Made by a program: the position numbers and the translations under genes. Positions 45,015 to 52,877 of a DNA stretch of 64,000 nt are shown here, piece by piece. The stretch is from Citrobacter tructae. Its GTDB lineage: Bacteria > Pseudomonadota > Gammaproteobacteria > Enterobacterales > Enterobacteriaceae. The first letter of the stretch is position 1. Each line of letters starts with the position of its first letter. The notes beneath the pieces are model-generated. The model had not been told where the DNA came from. It saw only the letters and a list, made by a program, of their open reading frames with translations, and did no database searches. The DNA is taken from assembly GCF_004684345.1 (NCBI RefSeq), contig NZ_CP038469.1, positions 4,030,001-4,094,000 on the forward strand, written 5' to 3'.

Positions 45015-46682
45015 ATGAGAAGATCAAAACGATTCGAAGTCCTTGCCCAACGGCCTGTAAATCAGGATGGGCTGATTGGCGAATGGCCGGAAGAGGGGCT
45101 AATCGCTATGGAAAGCCCCTACGATCCGGCGTCGTCGGTGAAGGTGGAAAATGGCCGTATTGTCGAACTGGACGGTAAAGACCGCGCACAGTTCGACATG
45201 ATCGACCGTTTTATCGCCGACTACGCAATTAACGTTGCGGAAACCGAACGGGCAATGCAACTCGACGCGCTGGAGATCGCCAGAATGTTGGTGGATATTC
45301 ACGTTAGTCGGGAAGAGATTATTGCCATTACCACTGCGATCACCCCGGCGAAAGCGGTGGAGGTGATGGCGAAAATGAACGTGGTGGAAATGATGATGGC
45401 GCTGCAAAAAATGCGTGCCAGACGCACGCCCTCTAACCAGTGCCACGTCACCAACCTGAAAGATAACCCGGTACAAATTGCCGCCGACGCCGCCGAAGCC
45501 GGGATCCGTGGTTTTTCTGAACAAGAAACTACCGTAGGTATCGCCCGCTATGCGCCGTTTAATGCGCTGGCGCTGCTGGTCGGTTCACAGTGCGGCCGCC
45601 CTGGTGTGCTCACCCAATGTTCCGTTGAAGAAGCCACCGAACTGGAACTGGGGATGCGCGGCTTAACCAGCTACGCCGAAACGGTATCGGTATACGGCAC
45701 GGAGTCGGTGTTTACCGATGGCGATGATACGCCGTGGTCCAAAGCGTTTCTCGCCTCGGCCTATGCTTCTCGTGGCCTGAAGATGCGCTACACCTCCGGC
45801 ACCGGTTCGGAGGCGCTGATGGGTTATTCAGAAAGTAAATCGATGCTGTACCTGGAGTCGCGCTGCATTTTTATTACCAAAGGCGCGGGTGTCCAGGGGC
45901 TGCAAAACGGCGCGGTCAGCTGTATCGGGATGACTGGCGCAGTGCCGTCGGGGATTCGTGCGGTGCTGGCGGAAAACCTGATTGCCTCGATGCTCGACCT
46001 TGAAGTGGCATCAGCGAATGACCAGACCTTTTCACACTCCGATATTCGTCGCACCGCACGCACCTTGATGCAGATGCTGCCCGGCACCGACTTTATCTTC
46101 TCCGGCTATAGCGCGGTACCGAACTACGACAACATGTTTGCCGGGTCGAACTTCGACGCCGAGGACTTCGATGATTACAACATTCTACAGCGTGACCTGA
46201 TGGTTGATGGCGGCCTGCGTCCGGTAACGGAAGAGGAAACTATCGCCATTCGCAATAAGGCTGCGCGTGCTATTCAGACGGTGTTCCGCGAGCTGGGGCT
46301 GCCGTTGATTAGTGATGAAGAAGTCGACGCCGCCACCTACGCTCACGGCAGCAAAGATATGCCAGCGCGTAATGTGGTGGAGGATCTGGCCGCCGTGGAA
46401 GAGATGATGAAGCGCAATATCACCGGGCTGGATATTGTCGGCGCGCTGAACTCCAGCGGCTTTGAAGATATTGCCAGCAATATTCTCAACATGCTGAAGC
46501 AGCGTGTGACCGGCGATTATCTGCAAACGTCCGCCATTCTGGATCGCCAGTTCGAGGTGGTCAGCGCCGTTAACGACATCAATGATTATCAGGGACCCGG
46601 CACCGGCTATCGCATTTCTGCCGAACGCTGGGCGGAAATTAAAAATATCGCGGGCGTGGTTCAGCCCAGCGCCATTGAATAA
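45015..46682 (+). CDS. dhaB: Adenosylcobalamin-dependent glycerol dehydratase large subunit DhaB
   Basis: The 555-residue catalytic alpha subunit dehydrates glycerol to 3-hydroxypropionaldehyde through radical chemistry. It forms the TIM barrel that faces the cobalamin. Conserved family stretches such as Gln-Glu-Thr-Thr-Val-Gly-Ile-Ala-Arg-Tyr and Gly-Arg-Pro-Gly are present. I chose the ATG at 45015, which gives the standard 555 residues; the in-frame extension from 44928 is not supported. First gene of dhaB-C-E-F. Confidence 0.96.
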   Translation: MRRSKRFEVLAQRPVNQDGLIGEWPEEGLIAMESPYDPASSVKVENGRIVELDGKDRAQFDMIDRFIADYAINVAETERAMQLDALEIARMLVDIHVSREEIIAITTAITPAKAVEVMAKMNVVEMMMALQKMRARRTPSNQCHVTNLKDNPVQIAADAAEAGIRGFSEQETTVGIARYAPFNALALLVGSQCGRPGVLTQCSVEEATELELGMRGLTSYAETVSVYGTESVFTDGDDTPWSKAFLASAYASRGLKMRYTSGTGSEALMGYSESKSMLYLESRCIFITKGAGVQGLQNGAVSCIGMTGAVPSGIRAVLAENLIASMLDLEVASANDQTFSHSDIRRTARTLMQMLPGTDFIFSGYSAVPNYDNMFAGSNFDAEDFDDYNILQRDLMVDGGLRPVTEEETIAIRNKAARAIQTVFRELGLPLISDEEVDAATYAHGSKDMPARNVVEDLAAVEEMMKRNITGLDIVGALNSSGFEDIASNILNMLKQRVTGDYLQTSAILDRQFEVVSAVNDINDYQGPGTGYRISAERWAEIKNIAGVVQPSAIE

Positions 46683-46693
46683 GGCGGTACACG

Positions 46694-47278
46694 GTGGAAT
46701 GTACAATTGAACGTAAGCCGGTTTTCACCTTGCAGGTGAGCGAGGGCGAGGCGGCAAAAGCGGGCGATCGCGCGGATGAAGTGGTGATTGGCGTCGGGCC
46801 AGCCTTTGATAAATATCAGCACAAAACCCTGATTGATATGCCGCACAAAGCGATCCTGAAAGAGCTGGTGGCCGGCATTGAAGAAGAGGGGCTGCATGCG
46901 CGGGTGGTCAGAATTCTGCGCACCTCGGATGTCTCTTTTATGGCCTGGGATGCGGCGAACCTCAGCGGTTCTGGCATCGGGATTGGTATTCAGTCGAAAG
47001 GAACCACGGTTATTCATCAGCGTGATTTGCTGCCGCTGAGCAACCTGGAATTGTTCTCCCAAGCTCCGCTGCTGACGCTGGAAACTTATCGCCAGATCGG
47101 TAAGAACGCCGCGTGTTATGCACGTAAAGAGTCACCATCGCCGGTCCCGGTGGTCAATGACCAAATGGTGCGACCCAAATTTATGGCCAAGGCCGCGCTG
47201 TTTCATATCAAAGAAACCAAACACGTGGTGCAGGATGCCGCACCTGTCACGCTGCATATTGCACTCGTAAAGGAATGA
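46694..47278 (+). CDS. dhaC: Glycerol dehydratase medium subunit DhaC
   Basis: The 194-residue beta subunit binds the lower side of adenosylcobalamin in the alpha2-beta2-gamma2 enzyme. The Rossmann-like core begins at Asp-Glu-Val-Val-Ile-Gly-Val-Gly-Pro-Ala near residue 30. The start is a GTG with AAGGCGG upstream; its stop overlaps a possible ATG at 47275. Eleven bp separate it from dhaB. Confidence 0.94.
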   Translation: MECTIERKPVFTLQVSEGEAAKAGDRADEVVIGVGPAFDKYQHKTLIDMPHKAILKELVAGIEEEGLHARVVRILRTSDVSFMAWDAANLSGSGIGIGIQSKGTTVIHQRDLLPLSNLELFSQAPLLTLETYRQIGKNAACYARKESPSPVPVVNDQMVRPKFMAKAALFHIKETKHVVQDAAPVTLHIALVKE

Positions 47279-47280
47279 CC

Positions 47281-47709
47281 ATGAACGACAACATCATGAC
47301 CGCGCAGGATTACCCATTAGCGACCCGCTGCCCGGAGAAAATCCTCACTCCCACCGGGAAGCCGTTAACCGACATTACCCTTGAGAATGTGCTGGCTGGA
47401 CGCGTGGGGCCACAGGATGTGCGTATTTCCCAGCAAACGCTGGAGTATCAGGCGCAGATTGCCGAGAAGATGCAGCGTCACGCCGTGGCGCGCAATTTCC
47501 GCCGTGCGGCGGAGCTGATCGCCATCCCGGATGCCCGCATACTGGAGATCTACAACGCGCTACGTCCGTTTCGCTCATCGCTCGCAGAGCTGCAGGCCAT
47601 TGCCGATGAACTGGAACACACCTGGCATGCCACGGTGAACGCCGGGTTTGTCCGCGAGTCGGCGGAAGTGTACCAGCAGAGAAACAAGCTGCGTAAAGGC
47701 AGCCAGTAA
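47281..47709 (+). CDS. dhaE: Glycerol dehydratase small subunit DhaE
   Basis: The 142-residue gamma subunit wraps the alpha subunit and completes the enzyme. The central helical part (Asn-Phe-Arg-Arg-Ala-Ala-Glu-Leu, Leu-Arg-Pro-Phe-Arg-Ser) matches the family. ATG at 47281 is preferred to the one two codons upstream that overlaps dhaC; both follow AAAGGA. Four bp spacing from dhaC means translational coupling. Confidence 0.94.
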   Translation: MNDNIMTAQDYPLATRCPEKILTPTGKPLTDITLENVLAGRVGPQDVRISQQTLEYQAQIAEKMQRHAVARNFRRAAELIAIPDARILEIYNALRPFRSSLAELQAIADELEHTWHATVNAGFVRESAEVYQQRNKLRKGSQ

Positions 47710-47721
47710 CGGGGTGGGGCT

Positions 47722-49536
47722 ATGTCGTTAATTGCAGGGATTGATATTGGCAACGCCACCACGGAAGTGGCGCTGGCGCAGGATGGCCGGTTTGTCGCCA
47801 GCGGGATTGTCGCCACCACGGGTATGAAAGGCACGCGGGACAATATTGCCGGGGTGGTCGCCTCCCTGCAGCAGGCACTGGATAACACGCCGTGGTCGTT
47901 TCAGGATGTGGCGAAAATTTGCATCAACGAGGCCGCGCCGGTGATTGGTGATGTGGCGATGGAGACGATCACCGAAACCATCATCACTGAATCGACAATG
48001 ATTGGTCATAACCCGCAAACACCCGGCGGCGTTGGCGTGGGGATGGGCACCACGATCGCCGTGGTGAAACTGGCGTCGTTGCGCGAGGATCAGTTTGCTC
48101 AGGGATGGATCCCGTTGGTGGGTGAAGAGATAGATTTCCTCGAGGCGGTTTGGTTTATCAATGAGGCGCTGGATCGTGGTGTCAACGTGGTGGCGGCTAT
48201 CCTGAAAAAAGATGATGGCGTACTGGTTAATAATCGTCTGCTCAGAACGATGCCGGTGATCGATGAAGTCACGTTGCTGGAGAAGGTTCCGGAAGGCGTG
48301 CAGGCGGCGGTAGAAGTTGCGGCGACGGGGCAGGTGGTGCGGGTATTGTCAAATCCCTACGGCATCGCCACCTTCTTTGCCCTGACGCCGGAGGAAACGC
48401 AAACGATCGTGCCGATCGCCAGAGCGCTGATCGGCAACCGCTCCGCCGTGGTGCTGAAAACTCCGCAGGGTGATGTGCGCTCAAGGGTGATCCCGGCGGG
48501 CAAGATCTTTATCAGTGGAGAAAAGCGCGGCGGTGAAGCCGATGTAGCACAAGGGGCACAGGCGATTATGCAAGCGATGAACGCCTGTGTGCCGGTCTGC
48601 GATATTCACGGCGAGGCTGGTACTCACGCGGGCGGCATGCTGGAGCGCGTGCGTAAGGTGATGGCCTCGCTGAGCGGAGACGATATGAATTCGGTGCATA
48701 TTCAGGATCTGCTGGCGGTTGATACGTTTATTCCCCGCAAAGTCCATGGCGGTATCGCCGGGGAATATTCAATGGAAAATGCTGTTGGCATTGCGGCGAT
48801 GGTTAAATCTGATCGGTTACAGATGCAGGCGATCGCCAGTGAGTTGAGTGTGCGACTTAACACGCCCGTTGAGGTGGGGGGTGTGGAGGCCAATATGGCG
48901 GTGGCCGGGGCATTGACGACGCCCGGGTGTGCAGCGCCGCTGGCGATCCTCGACTTAGGTGCAGGATCCACCGATGCCGCGATTATCAATGGCGATGGTA
49001 CCGTCAAGGCGGTACATCTGGCTGGGGCAGGGAACATGGTCAGCCTGCTGATCAAAACGGAGTTGGGTCTGAGCGATTCTTTTCTGGCGGAGGAGATAAA
49101 GAAATATCCGCTGGCGAAAGTGGAGAGTCTGTTCAGTATTCGCCATGAGAACGGTGCGGTGGAGTTCTTTCGCGAACCGCTCAGCCCATCAGTGTTCGCC
49201 AAGGTGGTGTATCTGAAAGCGGGCGAGCTGATCCCGGTAGATAACCAGACCTCGCTGGAAAAAATTCGTCTGGTGCGCCGAAAGGCAAAAGAGAAGGTCT
49301 TTGTGACGAACTGTCTGCGCGCGTTGCATCAGGTCTCACCCGGTGGCTCAATTCGCAATATCTCTTTTGTGGTGTTGGTGGGCGGTTCGTCGCTGGATTT
49401 TGAAATCCCGCAGATGATCACCGATGCGTTGGCGAATTACGGTGTTGTTGCCGGTCAGGGTAACATTCGCGGAACAGAAGGACCGCGTAATGCGGTGGCA
49501 ACCGGGCTGGTTTTAGCCGGGGAGACGGAAGGATAG
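47722..49536 (+). CDS. dhaF: Glycerol dehydratase reactivase large subunit DhaF
   Basis: The 604-residue ATPase belongs to the actin-like fold; the N-terminal Gly-Ile-Asp-Ile-Gly-Asn-Ala-Thr-Thr-Glu (near residues 6-15) and the later Leu-Asp-Leu-Gly-Ala-Gly-Ser-Thr-Asp-Ala (near 412-421) are the phosphate loops. With DhaG it releases inactivated cobalamin from DhaBCE. It follows dhaE by 12 bp and is the last gene of the operon. Note that the partner dhaG is encoded in the divergent operon. Confidence 0.95.
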   Translation: MSLIAGIDIGNATTEVALAQDGRFVASGIVATTGMKGTRDNIAGVVASLQQALDNTPWSFQDVAKICINEAAPVIGDVAMETITETIITESTMIGHNPQTPGGVGVGMGTTIAVVKLASLREDQFAQGWIPLVGEEIDFLEAVWFINEALDRGVNVVAAILKKDDGVLVNNRLLRTMPVIDEVTLLEKVPEGVQAAVEVAATGQVVRVLSNPYGIATFFALTPEETQTIVPIARALIGNRSAVVLKTPQGDVRSRVIPAGKIFISGEKRGGEADVAQGAQAIMQAMNACVPVCDIHGEAGTHAGGMLERVRKVMASLSGDDMNSVHIQDLLAVDTFIPRKVHGGIAGEYSMENAVGIAAMVKSDRLQMQAIASELSVRLNTPVEVGGVEANMAVAGALTTPGCAAPLAILDLGAGSTDAAIINGDGTVKAVHLAGAGNMVSLLIKTELGLSDSFLAEEIKKYPLAKVESLFSIRHENGAVEFFREPLSPSVFAKVVYLKAGELIPVDNQTSLEKIRLVRRKAKEKVFVTNCLRALHQVSPGGSIRNISFVVLVGGSSLDFEIPQMITDALANYGVVAGQGNIRGTEGPRNAVATGLVLAGETEG

Positions 49537-49670
49537 TGCAGAAAACCACCACCGCAAGCGTTTGGCTGCGGCATAAATCAAATAAAGGTAACGTTCTCTT
49601 TGATATCCCGGCTGACTTGGGTACATAGTATAAAGGTGTTTATTACGCGGTTAATTTTAAGGATAAGAGC

Positions 49671-49970
49671 ATGCCAACAGCAATTGAGAAAGCATTGGAT
49701 TTTATTGGTGGTATGAACACATCGGCGTCAGTACCCCATTCCATGGATGAAAGTACGGCCAAGGGAATTTTAAAATATTTGCACGACTTAGGTGTGCCAG
49801 TGAGCGCAGCGGATGTGACGGCACGAGGTGAGCAGGAGGGATGGAATCCCGAGTTCACAAAAAAAGTCGCCGGATGGGCAGAAAAAGTTGCCTCCGGTAA
49901 CCGTATCCTTATCAAGAACCCTGAGTACTTTTCGTCCTACATGCAGGAGCAGCTCAAAGAACTCGTGTGA
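49671..49970 (+). CDS. YoaC-like DUF1889 protein
   Basis: The 99-residue product looks like E. coli YoaC (DUF1889), which is also 99 residues: both have an N-terminal Lys-Ala-Leu-Asp-Phe-Ile-Gly, the central Gly-Val-Pro-x-Ser-Ala-Ala-Asp and the C-terminal Lys-Asn-Pro-Glu-Tyr-Phe-Ser. The match is from memory. Function unknown. TTAAGGATAAGAGC precedes the ATG. It is 134 bp downstream of dhaF and may have its own promoter (CATAGTATAAAGG at about 49626). Confidence 0.75.
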   Translation: MPTAIEKALDFIGGMNTSASVPHSMDESTAKGILKYLHDLGVPVSAADVTARGEQEGWNPEFTKKVAGWAEKVASGNRILIKNPEYFSSYMQEQLKELV

Positions 49971-50573
49971 GCTGACTATCGAATAAAACTCTAACGGACG
50001 TTTCCACTTTCAAGGTGGTAGCGTCCAAAGAGTTGCTATCTGCATGTGGGGATCTGAACACGCAAATTATGGGCTGCGATGCCATACTCTTAAGATTAAG
50101 CCTTAATGCTTTGTGAAACTGCCTGCAAAATTATCCTCTCATGTTTTTTATTTACGAGTTTATTTTCTCAAATAATGAGATAGTGTTGATCATTGAAAAA
50201 ATGCAACTATTTAAGTTTTTAAGTATGTTAGTACTAGCATTCAGTAAGTTAAGTCAAATCGGAATATATAACTATAGTGCTATAAATACTTGGGGGAATA
50301 TTCTTGTTTTCTGGTTGTTGTTGATTGTTTTTATCTAGTGTCTCTATTTTTTCGTGGTTATTGCACCTTTGAACATAAAAGTATATTTTATTTTGGGCTA
50401 TTGGCGTACTTTATGTGGGTGAAATTTCAACCCAATATACTGTAGACTTAAGTCATAAGCGTAAACTCGCATCTTATAACATTGATATCATTTATAATGG
50501 AAAATGTGCCGTTGCAGATGATGAGTTTATTGATGCTATAAATAATGAGTAATAACATTTAACGGTTATCTGA
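49971..50573. other. Non-coding gap with a long hairpin
   Basis: This 603-bp A+T-rich region has a strong imperfect hairpin (49988-50033). A 65-codon frame at 50141-50338 and a frame at 50379-50550 (ends Asp-Ala-Ile-Asn-Asn-Glu) have no good start; the second may be the tail of a lost gene. I do not call either as a gene. Confidence 0.5.
49988..50033. other. Long stepped hairpin after the YoaC-like gene
   Basis: The 46-base element has three stems, ACTCT/AGAGT, GGACG/CGTCC and CCAC/GTGG, separated by small internal loops, closing on a 7-base loop. It could be a terminator without a T run or a structured RNA. Confidence 0.45.
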
Positions 50574-51263
50574 ATGAGTGTTTTTCAACCGTCTCCTGTA
50601 AATATAGAGCATGATATGGAGGGTTTTAATCTTTCCTACGAACGAGTATTGGTTATGGACAATATCTATTATAGTGCCATTGGACTATGTGCTCTTATTG
50701 ATAGCTTGGCAGGCCGTTCAATTACGCTGAGAGTCATAACGCTTTCCGCATTGAAGAAAAAACTGTCAGCCAGTATTGGGAAGCACGAACGGGTATTAGT
50801 TATTACCGAGTTAATGAGCGAGAGTGAGACTCTGTCGGAAGGACTCGCATTCTTAAAGTTTGCAAAGGACGAGTGGCCAGCAGACCAATATAGCATCATT
50901 GTTTTTACCCGCTTACTTGATCCATTGTTGCTGGCCGCTGCGGTAAATCTCCAGCCTATGGGCGTTGTTCATCGCACTGAGGCGCTTAATGCATTATCCC
51001 ATCTCATTCTTTTCTCCGGTGACCCATCACCAGAAACGCTCATGAGTCCGTTGATCACCAGGAAAATCGGTCAGATGAGTGGTATTCGGCTATCACTGCG
51101 GGAACTCCAGTGGTTTGTCTTGCAAACAGAAAAAATAGGACTGAATGAAACGGCGAGACGAATGGGGATCAACTATAAAACTGCTGCTACTTATCGGAAA
51201 AGAATATCGGTTCGCCTTCAATTAAGTTTACGTGAAATTAATGAAAGAGTGTCGCGGTTGTAA
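50574..51263 (+). CDS. LuxR-type helix-turn-helix regulator
   Basis: The 229-residue protein has an N-terminal receiver-like region (about 20-155) without clear phospho-acceptor Asp residues and a C-terminal LuxR/RcsB-like helix-turn-helix (Leu-Arg-Glu-Leu-Gln-Trp-Phe-Val, then Asn-Glu-Thr-Ala-Arg-Arg-Met-Gly-Ile-Asn-Tyr-Lys-Thr-Ala-Ala-Thr-Tyr-Arg). This resembles pseudo-receiver regulators in enterobacteria. Target not known; the flanking DNA is degraded, so it could be an orphan. Confidence 0.75.
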   Translation: MSVFQPSPVNIEHDMEGFNLSYERVLVMDNIYYSAIGLCALIDSLAGRSITLRVITLSALKKKLSASIGKHERVLVITELMSESETLSEGLAFLKFAKDEWPADQYSIIVFTRLLDPLLLAAAVNLQPMGVVHRTEALNALSHLILFSGDPSPETLMSPLITRKIGQMSGIRLSLRELQWFVLQTEKIGLNETARRMGINYKTAATYRKRISVRLQLSLREINERVSRL

Positions 51264-51311
51264 GTGCAAAAATAGTTATTATTAAATTGTTTTTCTGGGT
51301 TTTTAAATTTT

Positions 51312-51737
51312 GGCAGCTGTTTCCCAGTCAATGATCGCAGGGCATACACTTACTGTGATTGACTGGGATGGACAGGGCGCGCGGAACCGGCAACATGATA
51401 TAAAAAGACTTTATGAAGCCTGTTCTATGGATGTTGATGAAATATCCATATTGGGCGTCATTACATATAAAAGATTTTTTATCGCAGGGGCAATTTCGTT
51501 ATACAGTAGTCGCGCCTCTTTTGTTGGGATTAAACGACGTCCCTCTCTGTTGAATAGCTTATCTGGAAAGCAAGAACAAAATTTTTTCAAAGAAAGGCTT
51601 ATGGCTGACGGAGAACAATTCATATAATACGATGCGGGTGCTATCCCACCTGTATCCATTACTGCAGCAAAAACAAGGATGTTGTTAATTGAAATGTTTA
51701 AGTTTGTGAATTTTGAAAAATCAGATTGTGTTAGCAA
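51312..51737 (-). pseudogene. Truncated LysR-type regulator
   Basis: A 108-codon frame (51411-51737) encodes an N-terminal LysR helix-turn-helix: Val-Phe-Ala-Ala-Val-Met-Asp-Thr-Gly-Gly, Asn-Cys-Ser-Pro-Ser-Ala-Ile-Ser-Leu, then Leu-Phe-Asn-Arg-Glu-Gly-Arg-Arg-Leu. It stops with TAA, but the same frame continues for about 33 codons with Gln-Ser-Ile-Thr-Val-Ser-Val-Cys-Pro-Ala, as at the start of a LysR effector domain, before another stop. The rest of the gene is missing. A remnant, unless the short form is functional. Confidence 0.65.
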
Positions 51738-51935
51738 TGACTTTACCCTTTAGATTATCTTACCTAAAGGTATATAAACATATAAGAAAATCAAAACAAA
51801 CAACATAATAAATATAGCTAAATATATGTTTTGATATAGTGTAGTAAAAATAAAGGCATAACTACCTTTTTGATCTCCTTTTTCTATTCAACATCAGCGT
51901 AACGTGGTCCTTTCCTGACTTCTTCACCCTGTATG
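51738..51935. other. A+T-rich gap, nothing recognised
   Basis: No gene, tRNA or clear dyad was seen in this stretch between the LysR remnant and the insertion-sequence remnant. Confidence 0.4.
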
Positions 51936-51937
51936 AA

Positions 51938-52101
51938 GAGTTGTTGAATAAATCAGACTCAGTGCGGGCATCTCTGTAGCTGGTCGGATTTTCAGGCATA
52001 CCTGCCTTCGTCATTTTATTCAACGCTCGCACCATGGCCGTAGCCTCCGCAACCTGACAATCGTAGTCACGCAGCGTCAGCCGGAATACACGTTTAATCA
52101 C
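51938..52101 (-). mobile_element. IS5/IS903-type insertion-sequence remnant
   Basis: The minus strand encodes the C-terminal end of a DDE transposase (Leu-Thr-Leu-Arg-Asp-Tyr-Asp, Gln-Val-Ala-Glu-Ala-Thr-Ala-Met-Val-Arg-Ala-Leu-Asn-Lys-Met-Thr, Gly-Met-Pro-Glu). It is followed on that side by TTGTTGAATAAATCAGAC (from 51941), which matches the terminal inverted repeat of IS903/IS5-group elements. The rest of the element and the other inverted repeat are missing. Confidence 0.7.
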
Positions 52102-52862
52102 CAGAATTCAGCACTGAATTATCCGACACCATCAGAGTCGCAGCAGACTGGCGAAATGGAAAAATTAAAGATAAACAAACCGACATGACTAACTGACGGT
52201 AATGTCTAATTCTGGGTGCAGGTCACATCACACATAATGACCTCGTTTATGATGTTGATGACATGTCAATATAAGTTAGTTTCGGTATGTCAACGAAGCG
52301 GTACTAATAACGTATTATTTTTAGGATTTTTTATCAACTTTTATATTATTGATTTTATCGTGGCTATGTTAATAATTAATTTTTCTTTGTGAACGATTCA
52401 ACATCCGTCTGGGAAATTTCACCTATAGCATTGAATTTCTGGATAGTTAAAGCGCGGCTATCAGCGCAATGTTGACCGGTTAAATACCGGTGGTCCGTTT
52501 TTGCTGTGTAATATTGACGATTTTTGCTATTGGGAAATTAAAGGTTGTTGATGGTAGTTACAAATAATTGACAGTTGTTAATTTTTTGGCTTTATTAAAT
52601 ATCAGGGGATCGCTTGTCTGAAGCTTGTTATTACTTTGGCAAAGTAAGTCGTCGCGATTTTCCAGTGGGAGCTGAGCATATCCATCATATGGTCTTTTTG
52701 TGAAGTGAAGGGGGGATTTAAGTCGTTCTTCCTGACTTCCAACATCCATGGTCCACCCGGGCCTCGGACCTGCTTTGCCTACTCGCGCAGTTAGTAATTC
52801 CAGGCGCGTAATCCGAGTGCCGCGTACAGGCTTCGCCTTTTCGTGCCCTTTCATAATCATTA
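52102..52862. other. Gap upstream of the RTX peroxidase
   Basis: This 761-bp region has no confidently coding frame. It holds the dyad TTACTTTG-G-CAAAGTAA (52631-52647) and ACCGGT repeats around 52480-52495. A 100-codon minus-strand frame at 52558-52860 has low-complexity, Arg/Lys/Pro-rich product that I do not recognise. The region probably carries the peroxidase promoter. Confidence 0.45.
52631..52647. promoter_or_regulatory. Perfect dyad upstream of the peroxidase
   Basis: TTACTTTG-G-CAAAGTAA is a perfect 8-1-8 palindrome about 230 bp before the peroxidase start. Could be a regulator site; regulator not known. Confidence 0.4.
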
Positions 52863-52877
52863 TTGAGAGAAATGAAA

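Noticed and set aside
50141..50338. 65-codon frame on the plus strand
   Set aside because: It has no ribosome-binding site, very A/T-rich composition and no recognisable family; most likely chance in A+T-rich DNA.
50379..50552. Plus-strand frame ending Asp-Ala-Ile-Asn-Asn-Glu
   Set aside because: It has a protein-like composition but no good start codon. Could be the tail of a lost gene; too little to call.
51310..51627. 105-codon frame on the plus strand
   Set aside because: It is antisense to the LysR-type remnant, whose helix-turn-helix is convincing on the other strand.
52558..52860. 100-codon frame on the minus strand
   Set aside because: The product is low complexity and Arg/Pro/Lys-rich with no family match I know. 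It also lies where the peroxidase promoter should be.
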